A DNA stretch of 64,000 nucleotides from Xylanibacter rarus (GTDB lineage Bacteria > Bacteroidota > Bacteroidia > Bacteroidales > Bacteroidaceae), in assembly GCF_001275135.1 (NCBI RefSeq), contig NZ_LFQU01000004.1, positions 62,001 to 126,000 on the forward strand. The letters are read 5' to 3'. Of this stretch, positions 40,628 through 48,883 are shown piece after piece. The notes beneath the pieces were generated by a model. It was not told the origin of the DNA. It ran no database searches and saw only the letters and a list, made by a program, of their open reading frames with translations. Each line of letters starts with the position of its first letter. Within the stretch, counting starts at the first letter, position 1. The position numbers were made by a program, and so were the translations under genes.

Positions 40628-40728
40628 CTGAACGCTTATCGTCAATCTTACAATAAGTAAACAGACATTTAATACAATAGCTTCTGCCATAAGCAGGAAC
40701 GCAAAGCGATAACTTCTTTAACAACCCT

Positions 40729-40932
40729 AACCACCTGACAATCAGCAACAAAATAAAAAATATAGAGTCATTTGCCCGCAATGCCAATGGCTTTAGCCCT
40801 TAACCGGCACGGCCGGAGACAACACCTCAGACCTATCTAACCGCCTGACAATCAGCAATTAAATAAAAATATAGAGTCATTTACCAACAAGACAAATGAC
40901 TTTAACTCCTAGCCGGCACGGCCGGCGATAAC
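40729..40932. repeat. Tandem duplication of about 94 bp containing inverted copies of the hairpin repeat
   Basis: Unit 1 (40729-40822) and unit 2 (40839-40932) both read AACC(A/G)CCTGACAATCAGCAA, an AAATAAAAA tract, TATAGAGTCATTT, a variable part, and then the inverted hairpin repeat ACCGGCACGGCCGG or GCCGGCACGGCCGG. They are offset by 110 bp. They fill the 409-bp gap between GH31 and the fused methyltransferase; no gene is seen there. Confidence 0.8.
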
Positions 40933-40952
40933 TCCTTTAACTACTATAACTA
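40893..40952 (+). repeat. Hairpin leader immediately upstream of the fused methyltransferase (copy C)
   Basis: GACTTTAACTCCTA, hairpin GCCGGC-ACG-GCCGGC (40912-40926), then GATAACTCCTTTAACTACTA. It ends about 10 bp before the ATG and is almost identical to the leader of the symporter gene at 44166-44229. Confidence 0.75.
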
Positions 40953-40962
40953 CTTATTGAAC

Positions 40963-43900
40963 ATGTGGAAAAAGAATCTTGAAGAAACAAAACAGCGATA
41001 CATACAATGGTGGAACCACAAGGGCATTGTGCTGAACATGTGGGAACACTTTCAGGAAGGCGTCAAGCCGCATGCCGATGTGCCTGCGCCGCCAGCCCCG
41101 AAGGACCTCAACCAGAAATGGTTCGACCCGAAATGGCGCGCGGAATATCTCGATTGGTATGTGGCTCACAGCTGTCTGAAGGCCGATATGCTGCCGGTTG
41201 CAAACACACAGCTGGGCCCCGGCTCGCTCGCCGCTATCCTTGGAGGCGTGTTCGAAGGCGGAGAGGACACGATATGGATACACCCCGACCCTGACTTCAC
41301 CGACGACATAAAGTTTAATCCGGAGCATCCCAACTGGCTGCTGCACAAGCAACTGCTGACGGAATGTAAGAAGAAGGCCAAGGGCAACTATTATGTGGGC
41401 ATGCCCGACCTCATGGAAGGCATGGACGTTCTGGCGGCTCTGAAGGGCACCGACAAGGTGCTGATGGACACGGTTACGCAGCCTGAGGTGCTGGAACGGC
41501 AGATGCAGCAGATAAACGACATCTACTTCAAGGTGTTCGACGAGCTTTACGACATAATACGCGAGGGCGACGAGATGGCTTTCTGCTACTTCTCTTCGTG
41601 GGCACCGGGCAAGATGAGCAAGCTGCAGAGCGACATATCAACGATGATAAGCGTGGAAGACTACCGCCGCTTTGTGCAGCCTTTCATACGCGAACAGTGC
41701 CAGAAGATTGACTACACGCTGTATCATCTCGACGGAGTTGGCGCCCTTCATCATCTGCCGGCGCTGCTCGAGATTGAGGAACTCAACGCAATACAATGGA
41801 CTCCGGGCGTAGGTGAGCCGCAGGGTGGCTCGCCTAAATGGTACGACCTGTACAAGAAGATACTGGCAGGAGGCAAGAGTGTGATGGCATGCTGGGTAAC
41901 GCTCGACGAACTGCGGCCGCTGCTCGACAACATAGGAGGCAACGGAGTGCATATAGAGATGGACTTCCACAACGAGGACGAGGTGGAGAAAGCCATGCGC
42001 ATCGTTGAGGAATATCAGGAGGACGAGGCAAAGAAACCGCAGCAGGAGGACAACACCATACGCATAAGCGGCGGCAAGAACGACGCCGATAAGGACGTGG
42101 AGGCAATAATAGAGAGCGCCGAACGCGAGTTTGAGGAGCTTGCCGACAAGGGCGACAAGGTGCCTGCCGACTGGCTCGACGGCTGCCCCATCGTATCGGC
42201 AGGACGCAACCGCATACTCGTTATCGACGGAGCCATGGGCACGATGATACAGAGCCGACGCCTCGGCGAGGCCGACTTCCGCGGCGAAAGGCTTGCAGGG
42301 CATGACGTGAACGTGAAGGGATGCAACGACCTTCTGTGCCTTACGCGCCCCGACGTCATTGAGGACATTCACCGTAAGTATCTCGAAGCCGGAGCCGACA
42401 TCATCGAGACAAACACCTTCAACGCGCAGCGCATATCCATGGCAGACTATCATCTGGAGAACTTCTGCCGCGAGATAAACCTCGAGGCGTGCCGCATAGC
42501 GCGCAAGGCTGCCGACGAATTTACAGCCAAGACACCGCACAAGCCGCGCTTCGTGGCAGGTTCGATGGGTCCGACGAGCAAGACCTGCTCAATAACATCA
42601 GACACCACACAGCCGGGCTGGCATGCCTTCAGCTACGACACTCTGCGCGACGCCTACGCAGAACAGGCCGAAGCGCTGATTGAAGGCGGCGTCGACGCCC
42701 TGCTGATAGAGACGATATTCGACACAAAGAACGCGCAGGCGGCCATCGAGGCGGCACGCGGAGCAATGCGCAAGACAGGCAAACGTCTGCCGCTGATGCT
42801 GAGCTTCAGCATAGCCACTGCCGACGGACACAACATGCTGGGACAGAGCATCGGGGATTTCCTCGCATCCGTTGCCGGCAGCGACATCATGTCGGTGGGC
42901 GTAAACTGCTGTTCTGACGTAAGCCTTGCCGCCGACATGCTCGTACATCTCGGCAAGACTACGCCCTACATGATAAGCCTTTACCCCAACGCCGGCATGC
43001 CCGACGCCGAGGGACGCTACAGCCACACGCCCGAGATGCTGCAGCGCGAGCTGTGGCCGCTGATAGAGTGGCACGTGCTCAACATCGTGGGAGGATGCTG
43101 CGGCACAACCGACATGCACATCAGAAAGCTTGCCGAAGCCGTGGTTCCCGCCGAAGGACTTATCCTTTCGCCCCACCCTGCGCAACCATCTGATAATGAG
43201 GGCGTTGCAAAAGGTGGCCTTTTAGGCTCCAATATGCCGTCTTTTAGCGTGCAAAAGGTGGCCTTTCACAATGCAAAAGGTGACCTTTCAGAAAACCACG
43301 GGCACGACCATGCCGCCGAACCCTGTGAATGCTGCGCGCCGAAGGCCGCAAACGAGCCATCGGCAAGCGACGAGATATTCGACGCCATACTGCAAGGCAA
43401 CGCCGACAAGGCAGCCGAAGCGACGCAGAAGGCCGTAGACGCAGGCATGGCTCCGCAGGACATCATCAACAGTCAGATGATACGCGCCATGGGCGAGGTG
43501 GGCCAGCGCTTCCAGGACGGCAAGGCCTTTGTGCCCCAGCTGCTCATGGCAGGACGCGCCATGAAGGCCGCCCTCGTGCTGCTGAAGCCACTCATGGCAG
43601 GCAAGGCCGACGTTACGATAGGCCGCGTGGTCATCGGAACGGTAAAGGGCGACCTGCACGACATAGGCAAAAACCTCGTTGCATCGATGCTCGAGGGCAG
43701 CGGCTTTGAGGTGATAAACATCGGCATCGATGTGCCGAGCGACAAGTTTGTAGAGGCTCTGAAGGACAACCACGCCGACATCCTGTGCATGAGCGCCCTG
43801 CTTACCACGACAATGACCTACATGAAGGATGTAATCAAGGCCGTGGAAGACGCCGGACTGCGCGACAAGGTGAAGATTATGGTGGGCGGAGCGCCCGTAA

Positions 43901-43998
43901 GCCAGGCCTTCGCCGACGAGATAGGAGCCGACGGATACAGCGACAATGCCAACGAAGCAGTGAAGGTGGCAAGGGAGCTGGTGAAGGGAAAAGAATAA
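40963..43998 (+). CDS. Three-domain fusion: URO-D-type corrinoid methyltransferase + homocysteine S-methyltransferase + B12-binding domain
   Basis: A 1011-residue cytoplasmic protein. Residues about 1-345 form a uroporphyrinogen-decarboxylase-like domain of the corrinoid methyltransferase type (YIQWWNHKGIVLNMWEH; DYTLYHLDGVGALHHL). After a charged linker, about 415-735 form a MetH-like homocysteine S-methyltransferase domain: RILVIDGAMGTMIQ, AGADIIETNTFNAQ, and zinc cysteines in VNCC (649/650) and GGCCGT (712, 713). Residues 747-778 are encoded by an inserted interspersed element. About 795-880 form a helical cap, and 885-1011 a B12-binding domain with DLHDIG (D897, H899, G902). The folate-binding and SAM-reactivation domains of MetH are absent. 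Likely reaction: unknown methyl donor to cobalamin to homocysteine, giving methionine. An in-frame TTG two codons upstream is a weaker start. Confidence 0.85.
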   Translation: MWKKNLEETKQRYIQWWNHKGIVLNMWEHFQEGVKPHADVPAPPAPKDLNQKWFDPKWRAEYLDWYVAHSCLKADMLPVANTQLGPGSLAAILGGVFEGGEDTIWIHPDPDFTDDIKFNPEHPNWLLHKQLLTECKKKAKGNYYVGMPDLMEGMDVLAALKGTDKVLMDTVTQPEVLERQMQQINDIYFKVFDELYDIIREGDEMAFCYFSSWAPGKMSKLQSDISTMISVEDYRRFVQPFIREQCQKIDYTLYHLDGVGALHHLPALLEIEELNAIQWTPGVGEPQGGSPKWYDLYKKILAGGKSVMACWVTLDELRPLLDNIGGNGVHIEMDFHNEDEVEKAMRIVEEYQEDEAKKPQQEDNTIRISGGKNDADKDVEAIIESAEREFEELADKGDKVPADWLDGCPIVSAGRNRILVIDGAMGTMIQSRRLGEADFRGERLAGHDVNVKGCNDLLCLTRPDVIEDIHRKYLEAGADIIETNTFNAQRISMADYHLENFCREINLEACRIARKAADEFTAKTPHKPRFVAGSMGPTSKTCSITSDTTQPGWHAFSYDTLRDAYAEQAEALIEGGVDALLIETIFDTKNAQAAIEAARGAMRKTGKRLPLMLSFSIATADGHNMLGQSIGDFLASVAGSDIMSVGVNCCSDVSLAADMLVHLGKTTPYMISLYPNAGMPDAEGRYSHTPEMLQRELWPLIEWHVLNIVGGCCGTTDMHIRKLAEAVVPAEGLILSPHPAQPSDNEGVAKGGLLGSNMPSFSVQKVAFHNAKGDLSENHGHDHAAEPCECCAPKAANEPSASDEIFDAILQGNADKAAEATQKAVDAGMAPQDIINSQMIRAMGEVGQRFQDGKAFVPQLLMAGRAMKAALVLLKPLMAGKADVTIGRVVIGTVKGDLHDIGKNLVASMLEGSGFEVINIGIDVPSDKFVEALKDNHADILCMSALLTTTMTYMKDVIKAVEDAGLRDKVKIMVGGAPVSQAFADEIGADGYSDNANEAVKVARELVKGKE
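43183..43299 (+). repeat. 22-bp-periodic interspersed element, copy 8, inside the fused methyltransferase gene
   Basis: Leader CAACCATCTGATAATGAG, then GCGTTGC, modules at 43209, 43231, 43253 and 43275, ending TTTCAGAAAAC. The whole copy, about 117 bp or 39 codons, keeps the frame open and encodes the linker that includes VAKGGLLGSNMPSFSVQKVA. Confidence 0.92.
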
Positions 43999-44005
43999 TA
44001 TTTCA

Positions 44006-44050
44006 AGGAGTTAAAGGAGTTAGAGTAGTTAAAGGAGTTAAAGCCAAATG
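44006..44050 (+). repeat. AGTTAAAG repeat, copy D
   Basis: AAGGAGTTAAAGGAGTTAGA followed by GTAGTTAAAGGAGTTAAAG just after the fused methyltransferase stop. It is the same word set as copy A but lacks the hairpin. Around 44115-44150 the gap also holds CCCATAAGTCATACATCCCC, the C-rich word family. Confidence 0.6.
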
Positions 44051-44165
44051 CCCTGCCGGTTATTAACAAGGCTAAATACGCCGGTCATTACATCATCTGC
44101 AGCGCATCGGTCTCATTACTCCCATAAGTCATACATCCCCCATAAAGCCGCCAACCGGCTGTAAG

Positions 44166-44229
44166 GCTAATGACTTTAACTACTGAGCGGGCACAGCCCG
44201 CGATAACTCCTTTAACTACTATAACTACC
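44166..44229 (+). repeat. Hairpin leader upstream of the sodium:solute symporter (copy E)
   Basis: GACTTTAACTACTGA, hairpin GCGGGC-ACA-GCCCGC (44187-44201), then GATAACTCCTTTAACTACTA. Relative to copy C the third stem pair changes from C-G to G-C on both sides, so pairing is kept. Confidence 0.75.
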
Positions 44230-44246
44230 AAATAAACAACATATCC

Positions 44247-45851
44247 ATGAACTCACAATCATTACATGGCCTCGACTGGGGCATACTAATAGCATACTTC
44301 GTCATCCTGCTTGCCATCGGCATATGGGCAAGCACCAAGCGCAAGAAGGGCAGCAGCCTGTTTCTTGCCGAACATTCTCTGCGCTGGCATCACATAGGAT
44401 TCTCCATGTGGGGCACCAACGTAGGCCCCTCTATGCTCATAGCGTCGGCAAGCGCCGGCTTCACCACGGGCGTCGTGTCGGGCAACTACGCATGGTACGC
44501 CTTCGTCTTCATAGCCCTGCTCGCCTTCGTCTTCGCCCCGCGCTATCTCGGCAGCAAGGTTTCCACCCTGCCCGAGTTTATGGGCCTGCGCTTCGGACAG
44601 TCCACACGCAACATGCTGGCGTGGTATACCATCGTCACGATACTCATCTCGTGGCTCGCGCTGACGCTCTTCGCGGGTGGCATAATCATACGCCAGGTGT
44701 TCGGCATACCCATGTGGATGTCGGCATTCCTGCTGCTCGGCATCTCCGCCTTCTTCACAATGCTCGGCGGACTGAAGGCCGTGGCCTACACCAACGTATA
44801 TCAGATGGTGCTGCTCATACTCGTTTCGGCCACGCTGACCTTCGTAGGAATATACCGCCTCGGCGGCGACTCGTTCACAGGAGGCATCGCCGTGCTGGCC
44901 AATCCCGACATTGTGCCGTCTAATTACTGGAACCTCTTTCAGCCCAACAGCGACAAAGACTTCCCCTGGCTGCCCATACTGCTGGGTTATCCTATAAGCG
45001 GACTGTGGTTCTGGTGCACCGACCAGTCGATGGTTCAGCCCGTACTGGCAGCCAAAGACCTCAGCGAAGGACAGAAGGGAGCTAACTTTACGGGCTGGCT
45101 GAAGATACTCGACGTGGCCATATACATCATCCCCGGCATCGTATGCTTCGCCCTCTGGAAGACCGGTTTCTTCGGAGGCATGACCATTGAGGCCGACAAC
45201 GCCTACATGACTCTTGTGTCGAGCCTCTTCCCTGTGGGCATGGTTGGCCTCGTGCTTGCCGTTCTCACCGCCGCGCTCATCAGCACCATAGGCTCTGCGC
45301 TCAACGCCTTGAGCACGGTGTTCACGATGGACATCTACGTGAAGAACATCCGTCCGGAGGCCACACAGAAGGAAATAATGCGCACAGGACGCATAATAAC
45401 CGTCATAGGCGCACTGGTGTCGATAGTCATCACCGTGGCTGTTGACAACATAAAGGGCATGAACCTTTTCAACGTATTCCAGTCGGTGCTCAGCTTCATC
45501 GCACCACCTATGGCGGCAGTGTTCGTCATGGGCGTGTTCTGGAAGCGCTGCACGACGCTCGCCGCCAACGTAACGCTCACCTTCGGAACCATCTTCAGCA
45601 TCGGCTCGGGCATCCTTTACCTGTGGGTTATACCGGGAGCCACGGAGCAGGTGCACTTCATGATGCTGTCGTTCTACATCTTCGTAATCCTCATCATCAG
45701 CATGATTATCGTCAGCCTATGCAACAAGCAGGCAACGGTAAGCCCCGAGATAGTGAAGCTGAGCGAAAGACCAAAGCGCACAGTTGTGGTGGCATGGACG
45801 CTGCTTGCCGTGGTTATGGTGGCTCTCTACATATTCTTCAACGGACACTGA
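44247..45851 (+). CDS. Sodium:solute symporter (SSS/SGLT family)
   Basis: A 534-residue inner-membrane protein with about 13-14 hydrophobic segments. Family features: LDWGILIAYFVILLAIGIWA at the N-terminus, GFSMWGTNVGPSMLIASASA (TM1-2 core), GGLKAVAYTNVYQM near 172, GLWFWCTDQSMVQPVLAAKD near 255 and LISTIGSALNALSTVFTMDI near 350. This matches the SGLT-like branch, many of which import sugars. Its leader is nearly identical to that of the fused methyltransferase 250 bp upstream, hinting at co-regulation, so a methylated substrate is also conceivable. A strong terminator follows. Confidence 0.88.
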   Translation: MNSQSLHGLDWGILIAYFVILLAIGIWASTKRKKGSSLFLAEHSLRWHHIGFSMWGTNVGPSMLIASASAGFTTGVVSGNYAWYAFVFIALLAFVFAPRYLGSKVSTLPEFMGLRFGQSTRNMLAWYTIVTILISWLALTLFAGGIIIRQVFGIPMWMSAFLLLGISAFFTMLGGLKAVAYTNVYQMVLLILVSATLTFVGIYRLGGDSFTGGIAVLANPDIVPSNYWNLFQPNSDKDFPWLPILLGYPISGLWFWCTDQSMVQPVLAAKDLSEGQKGANFTGWLKILDVAIYIIPGIVCFALWKTGFFGGMTIEADNAYMTLVSSLFPVGMVGLVLAVLTAALISTIGSALNALSTVFTMDIYVKNIRPEATQKEIMRTGRIITVIGALVSIVITVAVDNIKGMNLFNVFQSVLSFIAPPMAAVFVMGVFWKRCTTLAANVTLTFGTIFSIGSGILYLWVIPGATEQVHFMMLSFYIFVILIISMIIVSLCNKQATVSPEIVKLSERPKRTVVVAWTLLAVVMVALYIFFNGH

Positions 45852-45876
45852 CAACAAAACTGAATTATGATACAGC

Positions 45877-45918
45877 AAAAAGCGCGGCAAGCCCTATGTG
45901 GACTTGCCGCGCTTTTCT
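45877..45918. terminator. Bidirectional intrinsic terminator after the symporter
   Basis: AAAAGCGCGGCAAG (45878-45891) pairs perfectly with CTTGCCGCGCTTTT (45903-45916). It stands between convergent genes and can serve both strands. The remaining 45919-46113 holds only loosely repeated words such as ATAAAAGACTATATG. Confidence 0.9.
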
Positions 45919-46113
45919 ATATGTTTCAAGCCATGTCTGACGCGCAATAAAAAGGCAGAAAGGCCCGTTTTAAAGGATTATACGCACGATAATAAAAGAC
46001 TATATGCCAGACTATAAAAGACAACTGAACGCATAATGAAAAGCGACACGGCATATAATGTAAGGCAACGCGACGCGAGATGAATCACGTTATCATGCCA
46101 AACGCACCGCAGA

Positions 46114-46800
46114 CTACTTCTTGCGGCGGCGCTTGTAGCAGTCTTTGAAGTCGCATAGACCGCACGAATATTCGAGCTTGCGCACCGAAGGACCGAGGCC
46201 TATCACGCCGCTCACCGACTTGATGGGCACCATAAGGCTCGAGTCGGTAAGGCTTACGCCGCACGGACGCTCCTCGCCGAACAGGGGGAAGAGCATCTGC
46301 TGCTGAGAGACATGCCACCCGCAGTAGCCCGGACTGAAGCGGTTGGTGTGGCGCCAGCCGCGCTCATCAATGGCTTTCTGCAGTGAAAGCTCCATGCAGT
46401 CGGCCGCCTTCTCGGCTATGACGCTGCCTATTGAGTCGGCAACAAACACCTTCACCATGTCGTCTTCGTCCTTAAGGCGGTGCTGAAGCTGCTCAAACTC
46501 CTCGCCGGCGGTGGCCACGAAGAAGGCGAAAGCCTGCGAGCCGCGCAGCTGCCGGCTGATGATGCGCCCCACGCTGAAGCTGACTGAGCCTACGGTGAGC
46601 ACATGCTGCTCTGCATCGAGCTGTCCGGGAGTGATGAAGAAGCAGAAACGCGGGCGCAGAACGGCCTTTATACGCTCCATGACGGCAGAGGTCTCGGCCT
46701 GCACGGCAGCGTCGGGCACGGCGTCGCCATAGCCCATCTGCTCGTAGACTTCAGACGGAAGGATGTTGAGGTCGTCGAAAATTATTTCCTGTTTTAGCAT
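46114..46800 (-). CDS. MetH-type reactivation domain protein (corrinoid protein activase)
   Basis: A 228-residue stand-alone version of the vitamin B12-dependent methionine synthase activation domain, which reductively remethylates inactive cob(II)alamin with S-adenosylmethionine. It carries the AdoMet-site segment RFSPGYCGWHVSQQQMLFPL (residues about 158-177) and, before it, the SIGSVIAEKAADCMELSLQ helix. The last 20 residues have Cys spaced as CGLCDFKDC and then a basic RRRKK tail, an unusual ending that could bind a metal or Fe-S cluster. MLKQEIIFDDL is used as start; the frame continues to 46839. It is last of three minus-strand genes, 177 bp after the URO-D gene. Confidence 0.82.
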   Translation of the reverse strand: MLKQEIIFDDLNILPSEVYEQMGYGDAVPDAAVQAETSAVMERIKAVLRPRFCFFITPGQLDAEQHVLTVGSVSFSVGRIISRQLRGSQAFAFFVATAGEEFEQLQHRLKDEDDMVKVFVADSIGSVIAEKAADCMELSLQKAIDERGWRHTNRFSPGYCGWHVSQQQMLFPLFGEERPCGVSLTDSSLMVPIKSVSGVIGLGPSVRKLEYSCGLCDFKDCYKRRRKK

Positions 46801-46977
46801 TTTATTCTGATTAAAAAGCGGCACAACGCTGCGCCGCATGACGCCGCTGCGGCCCTCGGAGGGTGCAGCGGCTTATGTAGTTAAGTATGTCGGGCGGGGT
46901 CTGTCAATATGAATCGAGTCTGACCATGACCTTTACGTCATGCTGCAAGGCCTCTGACGAACTGACAGAACCTGCGC

Positions 46978-47988
46978 TTACAGTTTGCTGTTCCACTCGC
47001 CGACAGCCTCAAAGAAGGCATCGATGTTGGCAAACGGAGTGTGCGGCGGGGTGTCGCATCCGCTTGATATCACAAAGTTTGGATAGTTGCTCATCTTGCG
47101 CAGCAGGTCTGTGGTGGCGCGGCGCATCTCGTCGGGCGTGGCAGACTTGAACAGACTGACGGGGTCGAGGTTGCCCATGGTGAGAGCCGTGGGCGGCACC
47201 TGACGCGACACCTGCTCCATGTCGCACTTGTTGCCGAAGTGATATGCGGCGGCTCCGGTGGCAGTCATGGCGTTGGTGCACTGCCCGGTGTTGCCGCAGT
47301 TGTGTAGCACGACGGTGAAATAGTCGTCCTGCACGGCCTCGACAATACGCCTGACGTAGACCGAAGAGAAGCGCATGCAGTCGTCGTCAGACATCAGTCC
47401 GGCGGCAGGCTCAGCCATGACAACGCCGTTGGCGCCCGTCTTCTTCAGCGCGATGCAGTATTTCAGGATGAAGTCGGTACACTTGTCGAGCAGCATGGCG
47501 GCAGCCTCGGGGTTCTGATATATCAGAATCATAATCTCCGACATGTCGTAGAGACGGCCTGCAAGCGAGAAAGGTCCGATGCATCCGGCAAGCACGGGGC
47601 GGTCGGTTATGGCACGGGCGGCCAGCAGATTGGCCTTGAGATATGCCGGCACGCGGCCTGCGCTGAGCGACGGCACCTGCAGACGTGCTATGTCGTCGGC
47701 GCTGTTGAGCATGTGCCCCCTGACGGCCGGCACCTCGTCGGGCTCGAAGGCGATGTCGGCGCCGAAGGCTTCAGCCTCAACGGTGAGGTCCATTATCACT
47801 GTGGCGGCAGCCGTGTCGTAGCGTCCGGCAAGCGCCCTGACGGCGTTGAAGTGCACCTCGCCGTCGCTCACGGCGTCGATCACGCGTCGCCCTATCATCT
47901 CGATGCCGGGATGTGTCATTATGGGCACAGCCATCACCTTCTTGCTGTCGATGACGGCTTTGGCCCATTCGGTCATGTTTATCTTCAT
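46978..47988 (-). CDS. URO-D/MtaA-CmuA family corrinoid methyltransferase
   Basis: A 336-residue protein of the uroporphyrinogen decarboxylase superfamily, on the MtaA/MtbA/CmuA side rather than true HemE. Zinc-site candidates are H and C of VVLHNCGNT (about residue 240) and C of ISSGCDTPPH (about 312), the HxC...C arrangement of methylcobamide:thiol methyltransferases. The segments AEAFGADIAFEPDEVPAV near 75 and LAGCIGPFSLAGRLYDM near 135 also fit. Substrate not predictable. It follows the nitroreductase gene by 20 bp and precedes the activase gene, suggesting one corrinoid-related operon. Confidence 0.85.
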   Translation of the reverse strand: MKINMTEWAKAVIDSKKVMAVPIMTHPGIEMIGRRVIDAVSDGEVHFNAVRALAGRYDTAAATVIMDLTVEAEAFGADIAFEPDEVPAVRGHMLNSADDIARLQVPSLSAGRVPAYLKANLLAARAITDRPVLAGCIGPFSLAGRLYDMSEIMILIYQNPEAAAMLLDKCTDFILKYCIALKKTGANGVVMAEPAAGLMSDDDCMRFSSVYVRRIVEAVQDDYFTVVLHNCGNTGQCTNAMTATGAAAYHFGNKCDMEQVSRQVPPTALTMGNLDPVSLFKSATPDEMRRATTDLLRKMSNYPNFVISSGCDTPPHTPFANIDAFFEAVGEWNSKL

Positions 47989-48008
47989 CTGTGTGTGTGC
48001 GTTATGTG

Positions 48009-48536
48009 TTATTCAACAAATCTTACGTAGTCATCCTTGCGCGGCGCAGCCTCTCTGACGGCACCCTCGCGCGGGTATCCCAGCACGCAGTGGCCTATGC
48101 CCTCATAGTCGCCCTCAATGCCCCATGCGCGCAGCATGGCCTTGCCTTCCTCGCTGTCGAACACCTCGCGGGCGCGGTGAATCCAGCAGCTGCCCAGTCC
48201 GAGAGCGTGTGCGGCGTTCATAAGGTTGCCCATTACGAGCGATCCGTCGTAGAGATAAGTGGGGCGTGTGCGGTCGGCCAGCACCACGAGCACCACCGGC
48301 GCGCCGTAGAAGGGGTCGGCCTCGGTGCCCATCACGGCGGCGTTGAGCTCAGAGAGGCGGTCGCGAACGGCCTTTGATGTTACGGCAACGATGAGCGGCG
48401 ACTGCGCTCCGCGGCCCGTTGGGGCGTAGGTTCCTGCCTCTGCCACAGCCTCGATAAGGCTGCGCTCCGGCATCCGGTCGGGGTCGAAGGCGCGCACGCT
48501 GCGGCGTGTCTTCATGTTTTCTATAACTGTGTTCAT
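48009..48536 (-). CDS. Nitroreductase family protein
   Basis: A 175-residue flavin (FMN) oxidoreductase of the nitroreductase superfamily. The N-terminal MKTRRSVRAFDPDRMPE supplies the Arg/Ser phosphate-binding motif. Further matches are AEAGTYAPTGRGAQS near 31 and the C-terminal ALGLGSCWIHRAREVF, then GIGHCVLGYP. It is first in the minus-strand operon with the URO-D methyltransferase and the MetH-type activase. In this context it could supply electrons for cobalamin reduction, but that is only inference from position. Electron donor and true substrate unknown. Confidence 0.85.
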   Translation of the reverse strand: MNTVIENMKTRRSVRAFDPDRMPERSLIEAVAEAGTYAPTGRGAQSPLIVAVTSKAVRDRLSELNAAVMGTEADPFYGAPVVLVVLADRTRPTYLYDGSLVMGNLMNAAHALGLGSCWIHRAREVFDSEEGKAMLRAWGIEGDYEGIGHCVLGYPREGAVREAAPRKDDYVRFVE

Positions 48537-48622
48537 AATCTTTACTGGTTAAAAAGTTTGTCTTTCACATGCCGCGGAGCGTCAGACTGACTGCCATTAT
48601 GCCGCGGCATGATTGATATGTG

Positions 48623-48630
48623 CAAAGATA
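48623..48630 (-). promoter_or_regulatory. -7 promoter box TATCTTTG for the nitroreductase-methyltransferase operon
   Basis: TATCTTTG on the minus strand, about 86 bp upstream of the nitroreductase start. The rest of the 48537-49105 gap holds element copy 9 and the acetyltransferase promoter, with no gene recognised. Confidence 0.6.
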
Positions 48631-48764
48631 CTAAAATTATCGTCCGCATGTTCAGGCGCAATGAATAAAAAGCCTTAAAGATACATTGAAAAACGTGCCG
48701 GAGACCCGAAAAAATGACATCGCGGCGCTGATTGCGGCCCGATGATGCGCCGGTTTTATCCGCC

Positions 48765-48883
48765 GTTGTAACATACTGACATTCAGCGCGTTGCAAAAAG
48801 CCATGTTTCAGGCTCTAAAAGATGGCCTTTCGGCGTGCAAAAGGTGGCCTTTTGGAGGCTGAAAGGGCACCTTTCGGAAAACA
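48765..48883 (+). repeat. 22-bp-periodic interspersed element, copy 9
   Basis: Leader GTAACATACTGACATTCAGC, then modules at 48795, 48817, 48839 and 48861, ending GGAAAAC. It lies between divergent promoters. Confidence 0.92.

Noticed and set aside
40963-43998. Ordinary methionine synthase MetH
   Set aside because: The N-terminal domain is URO-D-like, and folate-binding and reactivation domains are missing.
46978-47988. Uroporphyrinogen decarboxylase (HemE) of haem synthesis
   Set aside because: The HNCG and SSGCDTPPH cysteine motifs and the corrinoid neighbourhood fit MtaA/CmuA-type methyltransferases, and no other haem genes are nearby.
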